The notes below the pieces were generated by a model. It did not search any database. It was not told the DNA's origin and was given only the letters and a program-made list of their open reading frames with translations. This document shows positions 1 to 7,114 of a DNA stretch of 21,543 bases, piece after piece (within the stretch, counting starts at the first letter, position 1; the number at the start of each line of letters is the position of its first letter). The translations under genes were made by a program, and so were the position numbers. The stretch comes from Lysobacterales bacterium (GTDB lineage Bacteria > Pseudomonadota > Gammaproteobacteria > Xanthomonadales > SZUA-5): the NCBI GenBank assembly GCA_024710675.1, contig JANJUH010000047.1, forward strand, positions 1-21,543. Direction: 5' to 3'.

Positions 1-1
1 C

Positions 2-880
2 TGGCTCACGGTGTTCTTCCTGCTGCCTCTGTTGATCCTGCTGAAGATCAGCCTCGCCGAGGCACGATACGGCCAGCCTCCGTTCACCGCGCTGCTGTCC
101 TGGTCGGGCGAGTTCATGCTCGACCTCAAGCTCAATTTCGCCAGCTACGCCACGCTGCTGGCCGACTGCAGTGATCCGGCGACCTCGCTGTACTGCTATG
201 CCTACGTCAACTCGCTGGAGACAGCAGCGATCTCGACGGTGCTGGCGCTGCTGCTCGGCTACCCGATCGCCTACGGCATCGCCCGCGCAGCGCCACGCTG
301 GCGCCTGCCGCTCCTGCTGCTGGTCGTGCTGCCCTTCTGGACCAGCTCGCTGCTGCGCACCTATGCGTGGATCGGCATCCTCAAGGGCAATGGCCTGCTC
401 AACAACGTGCTGATCGGCATCGGCCTGATCGACACCCCGCTCGAGATCCTGCACACCGACATTGCCGTCTACATCGGCATCGTCTACACCTACCTGCCCT
501 TCATGGTGCTGCCGCTGGTGGCGAACCTGGTGCGCCTCGACCCGCAACTGCTCGAGGCCGCCGCCGACCTCGGCTGCCGGCCATGGAAGGGCTTCCTGAA
601 GGTGACGCTGCCACTGTCGCTGCCCGGCGTGATTGCCGGCTCGCTGCTGGTCTTCATCCCGGCGGTCGGCGAGTTCGTGATTCCCGAACTGCTGGGCGGG
701 CCCGACACGCTGATGATCGGGCGCGTGCTGTGGACGGAGTTCTTCACCAACACCGACTGGCCGCTGGCGAGCGCGATCGCGGTCGCGTTGCTGCTGCTGA
801 TCGTGCTGCCCACGCTGGTCTTCGAGTACGTGCAGACGCGGAGCGCGGATCCCGGCCAGGGCACGAGGCGCACGCCGTGA
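2..880 (+). CDS. potH: Polyamine ABC transporter permease PotH (5' end cut off)
   Basis: Inner-membrane permease subunit of a spermidine/putrescine-type ABC importer (PotB/PotH family). The frame is open from base 2, and the first visible residues (WLTVFFLLPLLILLKISLAEA) match the interior of the first membrane helix of this family. The true start therefore probably lies before the window, and the GTG at 11 is not a convincing start. Further hydrophobic helices follow around bases 210-290, 300-375, 460-535, 625-700 and 765-840. The loop LEAAADLGCRPWKGF (about 550-597) is the EAA motif that docks on the ATPase. The last codons overlap the start of potI (GTGA), so the two are translationally coupled. 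The periplasmic binding protein and the ATPase are not in the window and are expected upstream. The exact substrate (putrescine or spermidine) cannot be read from the sequence. Confidence 0.9.
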   Translation, partial: WLTVFFLLPLLILLKISLAEARYGQPPFTALLSWSGEFMLDLKLNFASYATLLADCSDPATSLYCYAYVNSLETAAISTVLALLLGYPIAYGIARAAPRWRLPLLLLVVLPFWTSSLLRTYAWIGILKGNGLLNNVLIGIGLIDTPLEILHTDIAVYIGIVYTYLPFMVLPLVANLVRLDPQLLEAAADLGCRPWKGFLKVTLPLSLPGVIAGSLLVFIPAVGEFVIPELLGGPDTLMIGRVLWTEFFTNTDWPLASAIAVALLLLIVLPTLVFEYVQTRSADPGQGTRRTP

Positions 881-1701
881 ACTGGCGCCGGCCCTGGTTC
901 CTGTACAGCGCGATGGCCTTCGGCTACGCCTTCCTGTACCTGCCGATCCTGTCGCTGGTGGTGTACTCCTTCAACACCTCGCGGCTGGTCACCGTCTGGG
1001 GCGGTTTCTCCACACGCTGGTACGGGGAACTGTTCCGCAACGAATCCTTGCTGGACGCGGCGCAGAAGAGCCTGCTGGTGGCCACACTGGCGGCGACTTT
1101 CTCGGTGGTGCTCGGCACGCTGGCGGGGCTGTCGCTGGCGCGACTGGGCCGCTTCCGGGGACGCACCCTGCTGTCCCTGCTGACCAGCGCGCCACTGGTG
1201 ATGCCCGAGGTCATGCTCGGCCTGTCCGCCTTGCTGCTGTTCGTCTCGCTCGAACAGATCTTCGGCTGGCCCGGCGGCCGCGGCCTGACCACGATCACGC
1301 TCGCCCACATCACGCTGTGCACGAGTTACGTGACCATCATCGTGCAGTCCAGATTGATGCAGATGGACGAAAGCCTCGAGGAAGCCGCGATGGACCTGGG
1401 CGCGCGGCCCTGGAAGGTGTTTTTCCTGATCACGCTACCGATCATCGCCCCGGCCCTGCTCGCCGGCTGGCTGCTCGCCTTCACGCTGTCGCTGGACGAC
1501 CTGGTGATCGCCAGCTTCGTCTCCGGGCCCAGCTCGACCACCTTGCCGATCGAGGTCTACTCCAAGGTGCGCCTGGGCCTCACGCCCGAGGTGAACGCGC
1601 TGGCGACGCTGGTGATCGTCTTCGTGACGCTGGCGATCACCCTCGTCGGCTGGCTGTTGCACCGCGATGCGCAAAGGCGTGGGAGCGAGGCTGGGCGGTA
1701 G
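877..1701 (+). CDS. potI: Polyamine ABC transporter permease PotI
   Basis: Second permease subunit of the same importer, 274 residues, PotC/PotI family. The GTG start at 877 overlaps the potH stop (GTGA), and the frame gives NWRRPWFLYSAMAFGYAF, a normal N-terminal helix for this family. The EAA loop LEEAAMDLGARPWKVFF is followed by the typical segment LLAFTLSLDDLVIASF and then SGPSSTTLPIEVYSKVRLG, which is characteristic of PotI. The length is normal. It partners PotH as a heterodimeric channel in the inner membrane. It is the last gene of the transporter operon: after the stop at 1699-1701 comes about 300 bases of non-coding DNA with palindromic repeats, which may protect or end the transcript. 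No regulatory site can be seen because the operon start is outside the window. Confidence 0.92.
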   Translation: MNWRRPWFLYSAMAFGYAFLYLPILSLVVYSFNTSRLVTVWGGFSTRWYGELFRNESLLDAAQKSLLVATLAATFSVVLGTLAGLSLARLGRFRGRTLLSLLTSAPLVMPEVMLGLSALLLFVSLEQIFGWPGGRGLTTITLAHITLCTSYVTIIVQSRLMQMDESLEEAAMDLGARPWKVFFLITLPIIAPALLAGWLLAFTLSLDDLVIASFVSGPSSTTLPIEVYSKVRLGLTPEVNALATLVIVFVTLAITLVGWLLHRDAQRRGSEAGR

Positions 1702-1705
1702 GGGT

Positions 1706-1723
1706 GCGGGACTCGGGACTCGG
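1706..1723 (+). repeat. Tandem GGGACTC module, copy 1
   Basis: The 18 bases GCGGGACTCGGGACTCGG begin five bases after the potI stop and contain GGGACTC twice. The exact reverse complement lies at 16715-16732, also just past the 3' end of a gene (ppiC). In both places the module sits about 80-90 bases from a REP-like palindrome in the same relative orientation, so the two modules appear to travel together. The function is unknown. Confidence 0.75.
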
Positions 1724-1724
1724 G

Positions 1725-1738
1725 ATGCATGCCGACGC
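1725..1738 (+). repeat. Half copy of a REP-like palindrome
   Basis: The sequence ATGCATGCCGACGC matches the right half of the complete palindromic element at 1801-1824 (ATTCATGCCGACGC) with one mismatch. It lacks the left arm and the GTGG foot. It is best read as a decayed or truncated copy. This is weaker than the full copies nearby. Confidence 0.45.
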
Positions 1739-1759
1739 TTTGGGTGCGCAGTGCCCAGA

Positions 1760-1783
1760 GCGTCCGGATGAATCCGGACCCAC
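1760..1783 (-). repeat. REP-like palindrome, copy A
   Basis: Read on the minus strand, this 24-base element starts with the foot GTGG, followed by arms GTCCGGAT and ATCCGGAC around a TC centre, then GC. The arms are 8 bases and perfectly complementary (plus-strand arms at 1762-1769 and 1772-1779). It faces copy B (1801-1824) head to head across a 17-base spacer, the arrangement seen in BIME-type REP pairs. Compared with copy B, the two arm positions that differ have changed on both sides, so pairing is kept. It lies between the potI stop and the next gene. Confidence 0.75.
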
Positions 1784-1800
1784 CACAGCAGCGCAAGCCC

Positions 1801-1824
1801 GTGGGTCGGCATTCATGCCGACGC
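1801..1824 (+). repeat. REP-like palindrome, copy B
   Basis: A GTGG foot is followed by perfect 8-base arms GTCGGCAT (1805-1812) and ATGCCGAC (1815-1822) around TC, then GC. It is identical over all 24 bases to copy C at 16611-16634 on the other strand, and the identity continues with only a couple of changes into the next dozen bases (TTCTGCCACT here, TCTTGCCACT there). GTGG or GTAG feet are typical of REPs mobilised by RAYT transposases; no such gene is in the window. Confidence 0.8.
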
Positions 1825-2006
1825 TTCTGCCACTGACCACTCTTCGGAACGCCGTCCCCCGCGCCCGTCGCAATCCGTTGAACCCGGGTGCTACACCATG
1901 GGTGCACCGCCGGATCCAATTACCTATGCTCGGGCCTCCCGGGCGCAGACCATGCGGGGGCCTCGAGGCCCTGGCCCGCAGCCCGAACGGACCCTCTGAT
2001 TCGACG

Positions 2007-3953
2007 ATGCCTGTCCACGACGACCGCACTGCGCCGACGCAAGCCGCTCCAATCGACTGGTGGGTCCGTCCCGACCTGTGCCGGGATGCCGATGGCGAGC
2101 TGTGCCTGGGCGGACAGCCGCTGGCCGCGATGGCGGCGCGGCTCGGCACACCGGTCTTCGTCTATTCGGCGGCCCGGGTGTCGGCCAATGTGGCTCGCCT
2201 GCAAGGTGCGCTCGGCGCCACCGGGCTGCGCTCGCGGCTGCTTTATGCGCTGAAGGCCAACCGCCATCCGCCGCTCCTCGCGCACCTGCGCTCGCTGGGC
2301 GTTGGCCTCGACGTCTGCTCCCCCGGGGAAGTACGCCACGCCCTGGGCTGCGGCTACACACTGGATGCGCTGTCCTTCACAGCCGGATGCCTGTCGCGTG
2401 CGGACCACGCGGCGCTCGCCGGCTGGCCCGAGCTGCGCGTCAATGCCGATTCGCTGTCGGCCATCGAGCGTCTCGCGGCGGCGACGCCGGTCCGGAGCAT
2501 TGGCCTGCGGGTCAATCCGGCGATCGGCGTCGGCTACGGCGACAACCCTCTGGTGCGCTACGCCGGCCAGCGTCCGACCAAGTTCGGCATCTACCTCGAC
2601 CGCTTCGAGGAGGCGCTGGAACGGGCGGGTCGACTGGGACTCGTCGTCGACGGCCTGCATTGCCACGCCGGTTCGGGCTTCCTGGCTCCGCAACTGGCCG
2701 AATACGGGCGGGTGCTCGATCGACTGCTGCTGTTCCTCGAGCGCGCGCCGGGCATCCGCCGGATCAACCTCGGCGGCGGGCTGGGCGTGCCGCTGCGCGC
2801 CGGCGACCAGGCGCTCGAGCTAGCCGACTGGGCAGCGCTGGTGCGCGAACGCCTGGGCGGGCGCGATCTCTTGCTCGAGATCGAGCCGGGCGATCACATC
2901 GTCAAGGACGCCGGCGTGCTGCTGGCCGAGGTCACCCAGGTCGAGGACAAGGGCGGCGTGACCTGGGTGGGCATCGATGCCGGCTTCAATGTCCATCCGG
3001 AGCCGGCCTTCTACGACCTGCCGATGGAGCCGGTTCCGGCCAGATTGCGTGCAGGCCCCATGCGCAAGGTGGCGGTCTGCGGCAATCTCAACGAAGCGCT
3101 CGACCTGTGGGCCGCGGAGACATTGCTGCCGCCGGTCGCCGAAGGCGACATCCTGTGCCTGCTCAACGGCGGCGCCTACGGGGCCTCGATGGCCAGCCGC
3201 CACTGCCTGCGCGAGCCGGCCGCCGAACACCTGATCCCGGCAGCGATACCCACGTCCGCCGACGCGCTCGATGCCGCCAACAAGCAGGCCTGGGATGCGC
3301 TCTACGCTTCGACAGGCGAGCGCGTCTGGGGCGACGAGCCGATGCCCTTCCTGGGCGCCTTCGCCGACGACCTGAAAGCCCGCATCAAGGCGCCCACGCG
3401 CGTGCTCGATGCCGGCTGCGGCGAGGGTCGCAACCTGCCGGCGCTGCTCGCGCTCGGCGCAGACGAAGTCCACGCCTTCGACGCCTCGCACCACGCACTC
3501 GACAAGATCCCCGAGACACTGCGCTGCCGCATCATTCCCCGCTGCGGCGATCTCGCCGCCACCGGCTATCCGGATGCCTCTTTCGACGTGATCACACTGC
3601 TCGACACCGCGGAGACCTTGCCCAACGTGGACGCGGCGCTGGCCGAGATGCAACGCATCCTCAAGCCCGGCGGGGTCCTGCTGTGCAACATCCCCGGCTA
3701 TGACGACGGTGTCGCAGGTACCGCAATGGAGGCCGTGGCCAGCGATGGCTTCCTCTACCAGCAACGCTATTTCTACCGTTTCGTCGAGCCCGAGCGCGCC
3801 GAGGCGATGCTGGTCGGTGCCGGCCTGGTGATCCTGCGTTCCGAGCACCACAGCTGGATCGAGGCGCCCCACCCCGGCTTTCGCCCCGAGGTGCACCGCC
3901 ACACCAGCCATGTGCTGCTGGCGCTGCGGCCCGTCAGCGAGGGCAAGCCGTGA
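2007..3953 (+). CDS. Fusion of fold-III PLP decarboxylase and SAM methyltransferase
   Basis: A 648-residue two-domain enzyme. Residues 20-410 are a LysA/ornithine-decarboxylase-type domain. It has PVFVY, the PLP lysine K83 in YALKAN, HCHAGSG (218-224), the phosphate-binding GGGLG (256-260), EPGD (293-296) and GAYGASMAS (389-397). Two usual active-site signatures differ: EPGR is EPGD, and the CES or CD motif is CGN at 358-360. The substrate is therefore probably not plain diaminopimelate. Residues 420-648 are a class I SAM methyltransferase: WDALYAS start, motif I VLDAGCGEGRNL (466-477), acidic FDAS (491-494), FDVITLLD (526-533) and LKPGG (552-556). There is no stop or frameshift between the parts. 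The ATG at 2007 gives a sensible N-terminus, although its ribosome site is weak. The 3' end overlaps the next gene by 4 bases (GTGA). Decarboxylation followed by methylation of one amine is a fair inference; the substrate is unknown. Confidence 0.85.
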   Translation: MPVHDDRTAPTQAAPIDWWVRPDLCRDADGELCLGGQPLAAMAARLGTPVFVYSAARVSANVARLQGALGATGLRSRLLYALKANRHPPLLAHLRSLGVGLDVCSPGEVRHALGCGYTLDALSFTAGCLSRADHAALAGWPELRVNADSLSAIERLAAATPVRSIGLRVNPAIGVGYGDNPLVRYAGQRPTKFGIYLDRFEEALERAGRLGLVVDGLHCHAGSGFLAPQLAEYGRVLDRLLLFLERAPGIRRINLGGGLGVPLRAGDQALELADWAALVRERLGGRDLLLEIEPGDHIVKDAGVLLAEVTQVEDKGGVTWVGIDAGFNVHPEPAFYDLPMEPVPARLRAGPMRKVAVCGNLNEALDLWAAETLLPPVAEGDILCLLNGGAYGASMASRHCLREPAAEHLIPAAIPTSADALDAANKQAWDALYASTGERVWGDEPMPFLGAFADDLKARIKAPTRVLDAGCGEGRNLPALLALGADEVHAFDASHHALDKIPETLRCRIIPRCGDLAATGYPDASFDVITLLDTAETLPNVDAALAEMQRILKPGGVLLCNIPGYDDGVAGTAMEAVASDGFLYQQRYFYRFVEPERAEAMLVGAGLVILRSEHHSWIEAPHPGFRPEVHRHTSHVLLALRPVSEGKP

Positions 3954-6900
3954 GCGCGCGGCTGGCGCGGCTGTTCCAGGTCCTGCCCGAGGAGGGCAAC
4001 AAGGTCGCCGGCTTTGCCGTGCTGGCCGGACTGCTGCAGGCCGGTGTCGCCATCGGCATGGTGGCTGCCGATTCACTCTTCCTGTCGCGCCTCGGCATCG
4101 AGCAATTGCCGCTGGTCTTCGTCTTCATGCCGGTGGTGATGCTGGTCTATGCGCCGCTCTACGCGTGGCTCACGGCGCGCCTGGGTACCGCCAACCTGTT
4201 CAAGCTGAGCCTGGCGATCCTGATCGGCGGCGGCCTCCTGATCGGCTTCGCCGCCGACAGCCACGGCGAGGCTCGCTGGTTCCTGTTCGCGCTGAAGTTC
4301 TACGTCGGCCTGTGGTTCATTGCGCTGTACACGCTGTTCTGGAACTTCACTGACGACTACTTTTCGATCCTCGATGGCAAGCGCCTGTACGGCGTGATCT
4401 CGGCGGGTGGCTCGGCCGGCGCGATGCTCGGCGGCGGCCTGGTCACGGCGCTGACCGGCCTGGTACCGGCCGCCAAGCTCTTCCTGGTCTGGGCGGTGAT
4501 CGCGATCCTGACCTTCCCGGTGTTCATGCTGGTGCTGCGCCGCTTCCCACCGATCGCGCGCGACGACACCGACCAGGCAGGGCCGCAATCGCTGGCGGGG
4601 CTGCTGGGCTTCATCGTCCGCACCTTCGCCCAGTCGCGCTTCGCCCTGTGGCTGACGCTTGCGAGCTTCCTGATGGTGGCGGCCACGGCCACCCTCGAGT
4701 ATCTGGCGATGGGCGTCTTCGCGGCCGAGCGCGACGCCGACCAGCTCGCCGCGCTGCTGGGCGGCCTGTACGCGATTGCCGGCGCGGCAACGCTGGTGAT
4801 CAACCTGTTCCTGTTCAACCGGGTGGTCGGCCAGCTCGGCGTCGGCAGCACGGCGCTGCTGGTGCCGCTCGCCTACCTCGGCTGCTTCGTGCTGTTCTTC
4901 GTCGAGGGCGGAATGGCGGCGGCGCTGGTGGCCTTTTACGCCTACCAATCGCTGTTCGTCGCCATCGAGTACAACAACATCAACCTGTTGTTCAACGCCC
5001 TGCCCGCGCGCGTCAAACCGCAGTTGCGTACCTTCATCGAGGCGATGACCGAGCCGGCGGCCACCGCGACTGCCGGCCTGCTGCTGCTGGTGTCCGCCGG
5101 CACCATGGAACCCGGCACGCTGGCGCTGGGCGGCATCGTGCTCGCGGCGCTGGCGCTGCTGGTGGCCGCCCTGATCCGTTCCAGCTACGTGCGCGCGCTC
5201 GCCGTCAACCTGCGCGCCGACTTCCTCGATTTCGCCAACCCCGAGGAGGCCTGGCGCCAACAGCTCGGCACTGACGACCATGCGCTGCTGCGCAGCCTGG
5301 CTTTCGACGGCAACCGCGCACAACGACTGCTGGCCGTCGATCTGCTCTGGCGGCTGCGCGACCCGAGTGCACGCGGCGCGCTCCTCGCTTTCCTCGGCGA
5401 GGCCGATGCCAGCGAAGCCGGGCAACTGCGCCAGCCGATCTTCGAACTGCTACGCCAGGAAGACACCGAGACGCTGGCCGAGACCCTGCTCTGGCTGGAG
5501 AGCGAGAACGGCCCGACAGATCCGGAGGTGCTCGAGGAATTCACCTCCAGCGGTGCCTTCCCGGTGCGTCGCCTGCATGCCTGGCGGCATTCCCGCGAGC
5601 CTGCGCACATGGCGGCGCTCGCGGTGGCGCGCTGGAACGGCAGCAAGCTCGTCGATGTGGCCGAAGCGATCGGCGAGGTGCGCGAACTGCTCGACGGCGA
5701 CACCGCCGCCCGCCAGCTCGGTATCCGCGCGATCGGCGACAGCCGCCAGCCGCGCCACAGCGCCGAGTTGCTGCCCTTCCTGGCCGCGCCCGAGGCGGTG
5801 CTCCGCATCGAGGCGCTGCGCTCGCTGCGCAAGCTGGCCTCACCCGACACGCCGACCCTGATGCCGCACCTGATCGGCGTGGTCCGCTCGGGCACCGCGG
5901 AGGAGCGCGCGCTGGTGCTCGACATTGCCCGCAAGATCGGCGACAGCTCGACGATCCCGGCACTGCTGTGGGCCGCCGAGCACTTCTCGGCCGCCGAGAG
6001 CCGCCAGCTCGAGGCCGCCTTGTGCAATATCGGATTGAAGGCGATCCCCGGACTGATCCGCGTGCTGCGTACGGCCGCGGCACCCTTCCACTCGCGCACC
6101 GTCGCGGTGCGCGCGCTCAGTCGCCTGGCGATGCCGCAGTTGCTGCTGATCATCGACGAGCTGATCGACGGCGAACTCGCACGCGGCCAGGCCGCGGTGC
6201 TGGCGCAACGCTCGCTGGCCGCGGATCCGCACGAGGGTGTGGGCCAGACCGTCCTGACCCGCTATTACCGCGACGCCGCCGCCGAGGTGCTGGAGTTCGT
6301 GCTCGAGCTGCTGAGCCTGTCCGGGCGCCTGCCCGACTTCGACCTGATCCGTGCCTCGCTGAGTTTTGCCAACGCCCGCGATCGCGCGAACGCCATCGAG
6401 ACCATCCAGCAGAGCTGCGGGCGCGAGCTGTTCCAGCGCATCCTGACCCTGATCCAGTCGACCGCCCCCGACCTTGGCCTGCACCATGGCGAGACCAGCG
6501 CAAGGCTGCCGGTGGGCGAGGTCCTCGAGCGCGCCGCCGCCAGCGAAGTGGCGCTCGAGGCGTCGGCCGGGCTGATCGCGCACCATGAACGTGCCCTGCC
6601 CGGGGGACTCGAACTGCTGCGCCAGCGCCTGGACCGCGCCAGCGGCGGTCGCATCGACGAATGGCTGGTGGCGCTGCTGCCACGCTTTGCCGACGACGCC
6701 GACGACCTCTCGCTGGCCGCGCACCCGGTCGACCGTGTGGCTGCGCTGGTCAGGGCCGAATTCTTCTCGGACGCCCGCATCCGCGCACTCGACTACCTGG
6801 CCGCGCACGCCACCGAACGGCGCTGGGAGCCGGGGGAACTGGTCTACGACGATGATTCGGCCACCGACACGCTGTATGTGATCGCGGCCGGCACGGTCCA

Positions 6901-7114
6901 GGTCGAGCGCGCCAACGATGTGCGCGAGCGCCACGCCGGCACCACCTTCGGTGAGCGCGTGCTGATGGGCGACCGGCGCCGGCTCGAGCGAGCCGTATCA
7001 GCCGGTTGCCAGGCGCTGGTGATCCCGGGCTCGGTGGTCCTGCGCGCGATCGAGATCTTCCCGGCGATGGGCGTGAGCCTGTACCAGTTCAAGACCATCT
7101 CGGCCTTCCGATGA
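3950..7114 (+). CDS. ATP/ADP-carrier-like membrane protein with HEAT-like repeats and CNB domain
   Basis: A 1054-residue protein in three parts. Residues 15-415 form about twelve hydrophobic helices resembling the bacterial nucleotide transporter (Npt/Tlc) branch of the major facilitator fold, with the conserved-looking stretches YGVISAGGSAGAMLGG (147-162) and LLFNALPARVKPQLRTFIEA (346-365). Residues 420-940 are soluble, helical, HEAT-like repeats (for example around 620-760, with LRIEALRSLRKLA). The last 100 residues are a cyclic-nucleotide-binding fold: ERRWEPGELVYDDDSATDTLYVIAAGTVQV, then FGER and LERAVSAG, a partly conserved phosphate-binding cassette with the key Glu and Arg. The GTG start overlaps the previous stop, with GAGGG 6 bases upstream. 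The end overlaps the next gene (ATGA). Whether it transports nucleotides or acts as a membrane sensor is not clear; the CNB domain and the nearby cyclase suggest regulation by a cyclic nucleotide. Confidence 0.85.
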   Translation: MSARLARLFQVLPEEGNKVAGFAVLAGLLQAGVAIGMVAADSLFLSRLGIEQLPLVFVFMPVVMLVYAPLYAWLTARLGTANLFKLSLAILIGGGLLIGFAADSHGEARWFLFALKFYVGLWFIALYTLFWNFTDDYFSILDGKRLYGVISAGGSAGAMLGGGLVTALTGLVPAAKLFLVWAVIAILTFPVFMLVLRRFPPIARDDTDQAGPQSLAGLLGFIVRTFAQSRFALWLTLASFLMVAATATLEYLAMGVFAAERDADQLAALLGGLYAIAGAATLVINLFLFNRVVGQLGVGSTALLVPLAYLGCFVLFFVEGGMAAALVAFYAYQSLFVAIEYNNINLLFNALPARVKPQLRTFIEAMTEPAATATAGLLLLVSAGTMEPGTLALGGIVLAALALLVAALIRSSYVRALAVNLRADFLDFANPEEAWRQQLGTDDHALLRSLAFDGNRAQRLLAVDLLWRLRDPSARGALLAFLGEADASEAGQLRQPIFELLRQEDTETLAETLLWLESENGPTDPEVLEEFTSSGAFPVRRLHAWRHSREPAHMAALAVARWNGSKLVDVAEAIGEVRELLDGDTAARQLGIRAIGDSRQPRHSAELLPFLAAPEAVLRIEALRSLRKLASPDTPTLMPHLIGVVRSGTAEERALVLDIARKIGDSSTIPALLWAAEHFSAAESRQLEAALCNIGLKAIPGLIRVLRTAAAPFHSRTVAVRALSRLAMPQLLLIIDELIDGELARGQAAVLAQRSLAADPHEGVGQTVLTRYYRDAAAEVLEFVLELLSLSGRLPDFDLIRASLSFANARDRANAIETIQQSCGRELFQRILTLIQSTAPDLGLHHGETSARLPVGEVLERAAASEVALEASAGLIAHHERALPGGLELLRQRLDRASGGRIDEWLVALLPRFADDADDLSLAAHPVDRVAALVRAEFFSDARIRALDYLAAHATERRWEPGELVYDDDSATDTLYVIAAGTVQVERANDVRERHAGTTFGERVLMGDRRRLERAVSAGCQALVIPGSVVLRAIEIFPAMGVSLYQFKTISAFR

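Larger units (their letters stand above)
1702..2006. other. Non-coding region between potI and the fused decarboxylase gene
   Basis: These 305 bases hold the GGGACTC module and the REP-like copies described separately. The rest (1840-2006) has no supported gene. A perfect 14-base palindrome with GGGCC/GGCCC arms around TCGA lies at 1958-1971, about 35 bases before the next ATG. A possible minus-10 element TATGCT at 1925-1930 has no good minus-35 partner, so I do not call a promoter. No strong ribosome binding site precedes the ATG at 2007. A promoter for the long downstream run is expected here, but I cannot locate it with confidence. Confidence 0.5.

Noticed and set aside
1317..2006. Upstream in-frame extension of the decarboxylase-methyltransferase gene into potI
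   Set aside because: The extension overlaps potI and the REP region and has no protein-like character. The family pattern begins after the ATG at 2007.
4073..5425. A 450-codon minus-strand frame opposite the carrier-like gene
   Set aside because: It has biased composition, no family likeness, and overlaps an obvious membrane protein gene completely.
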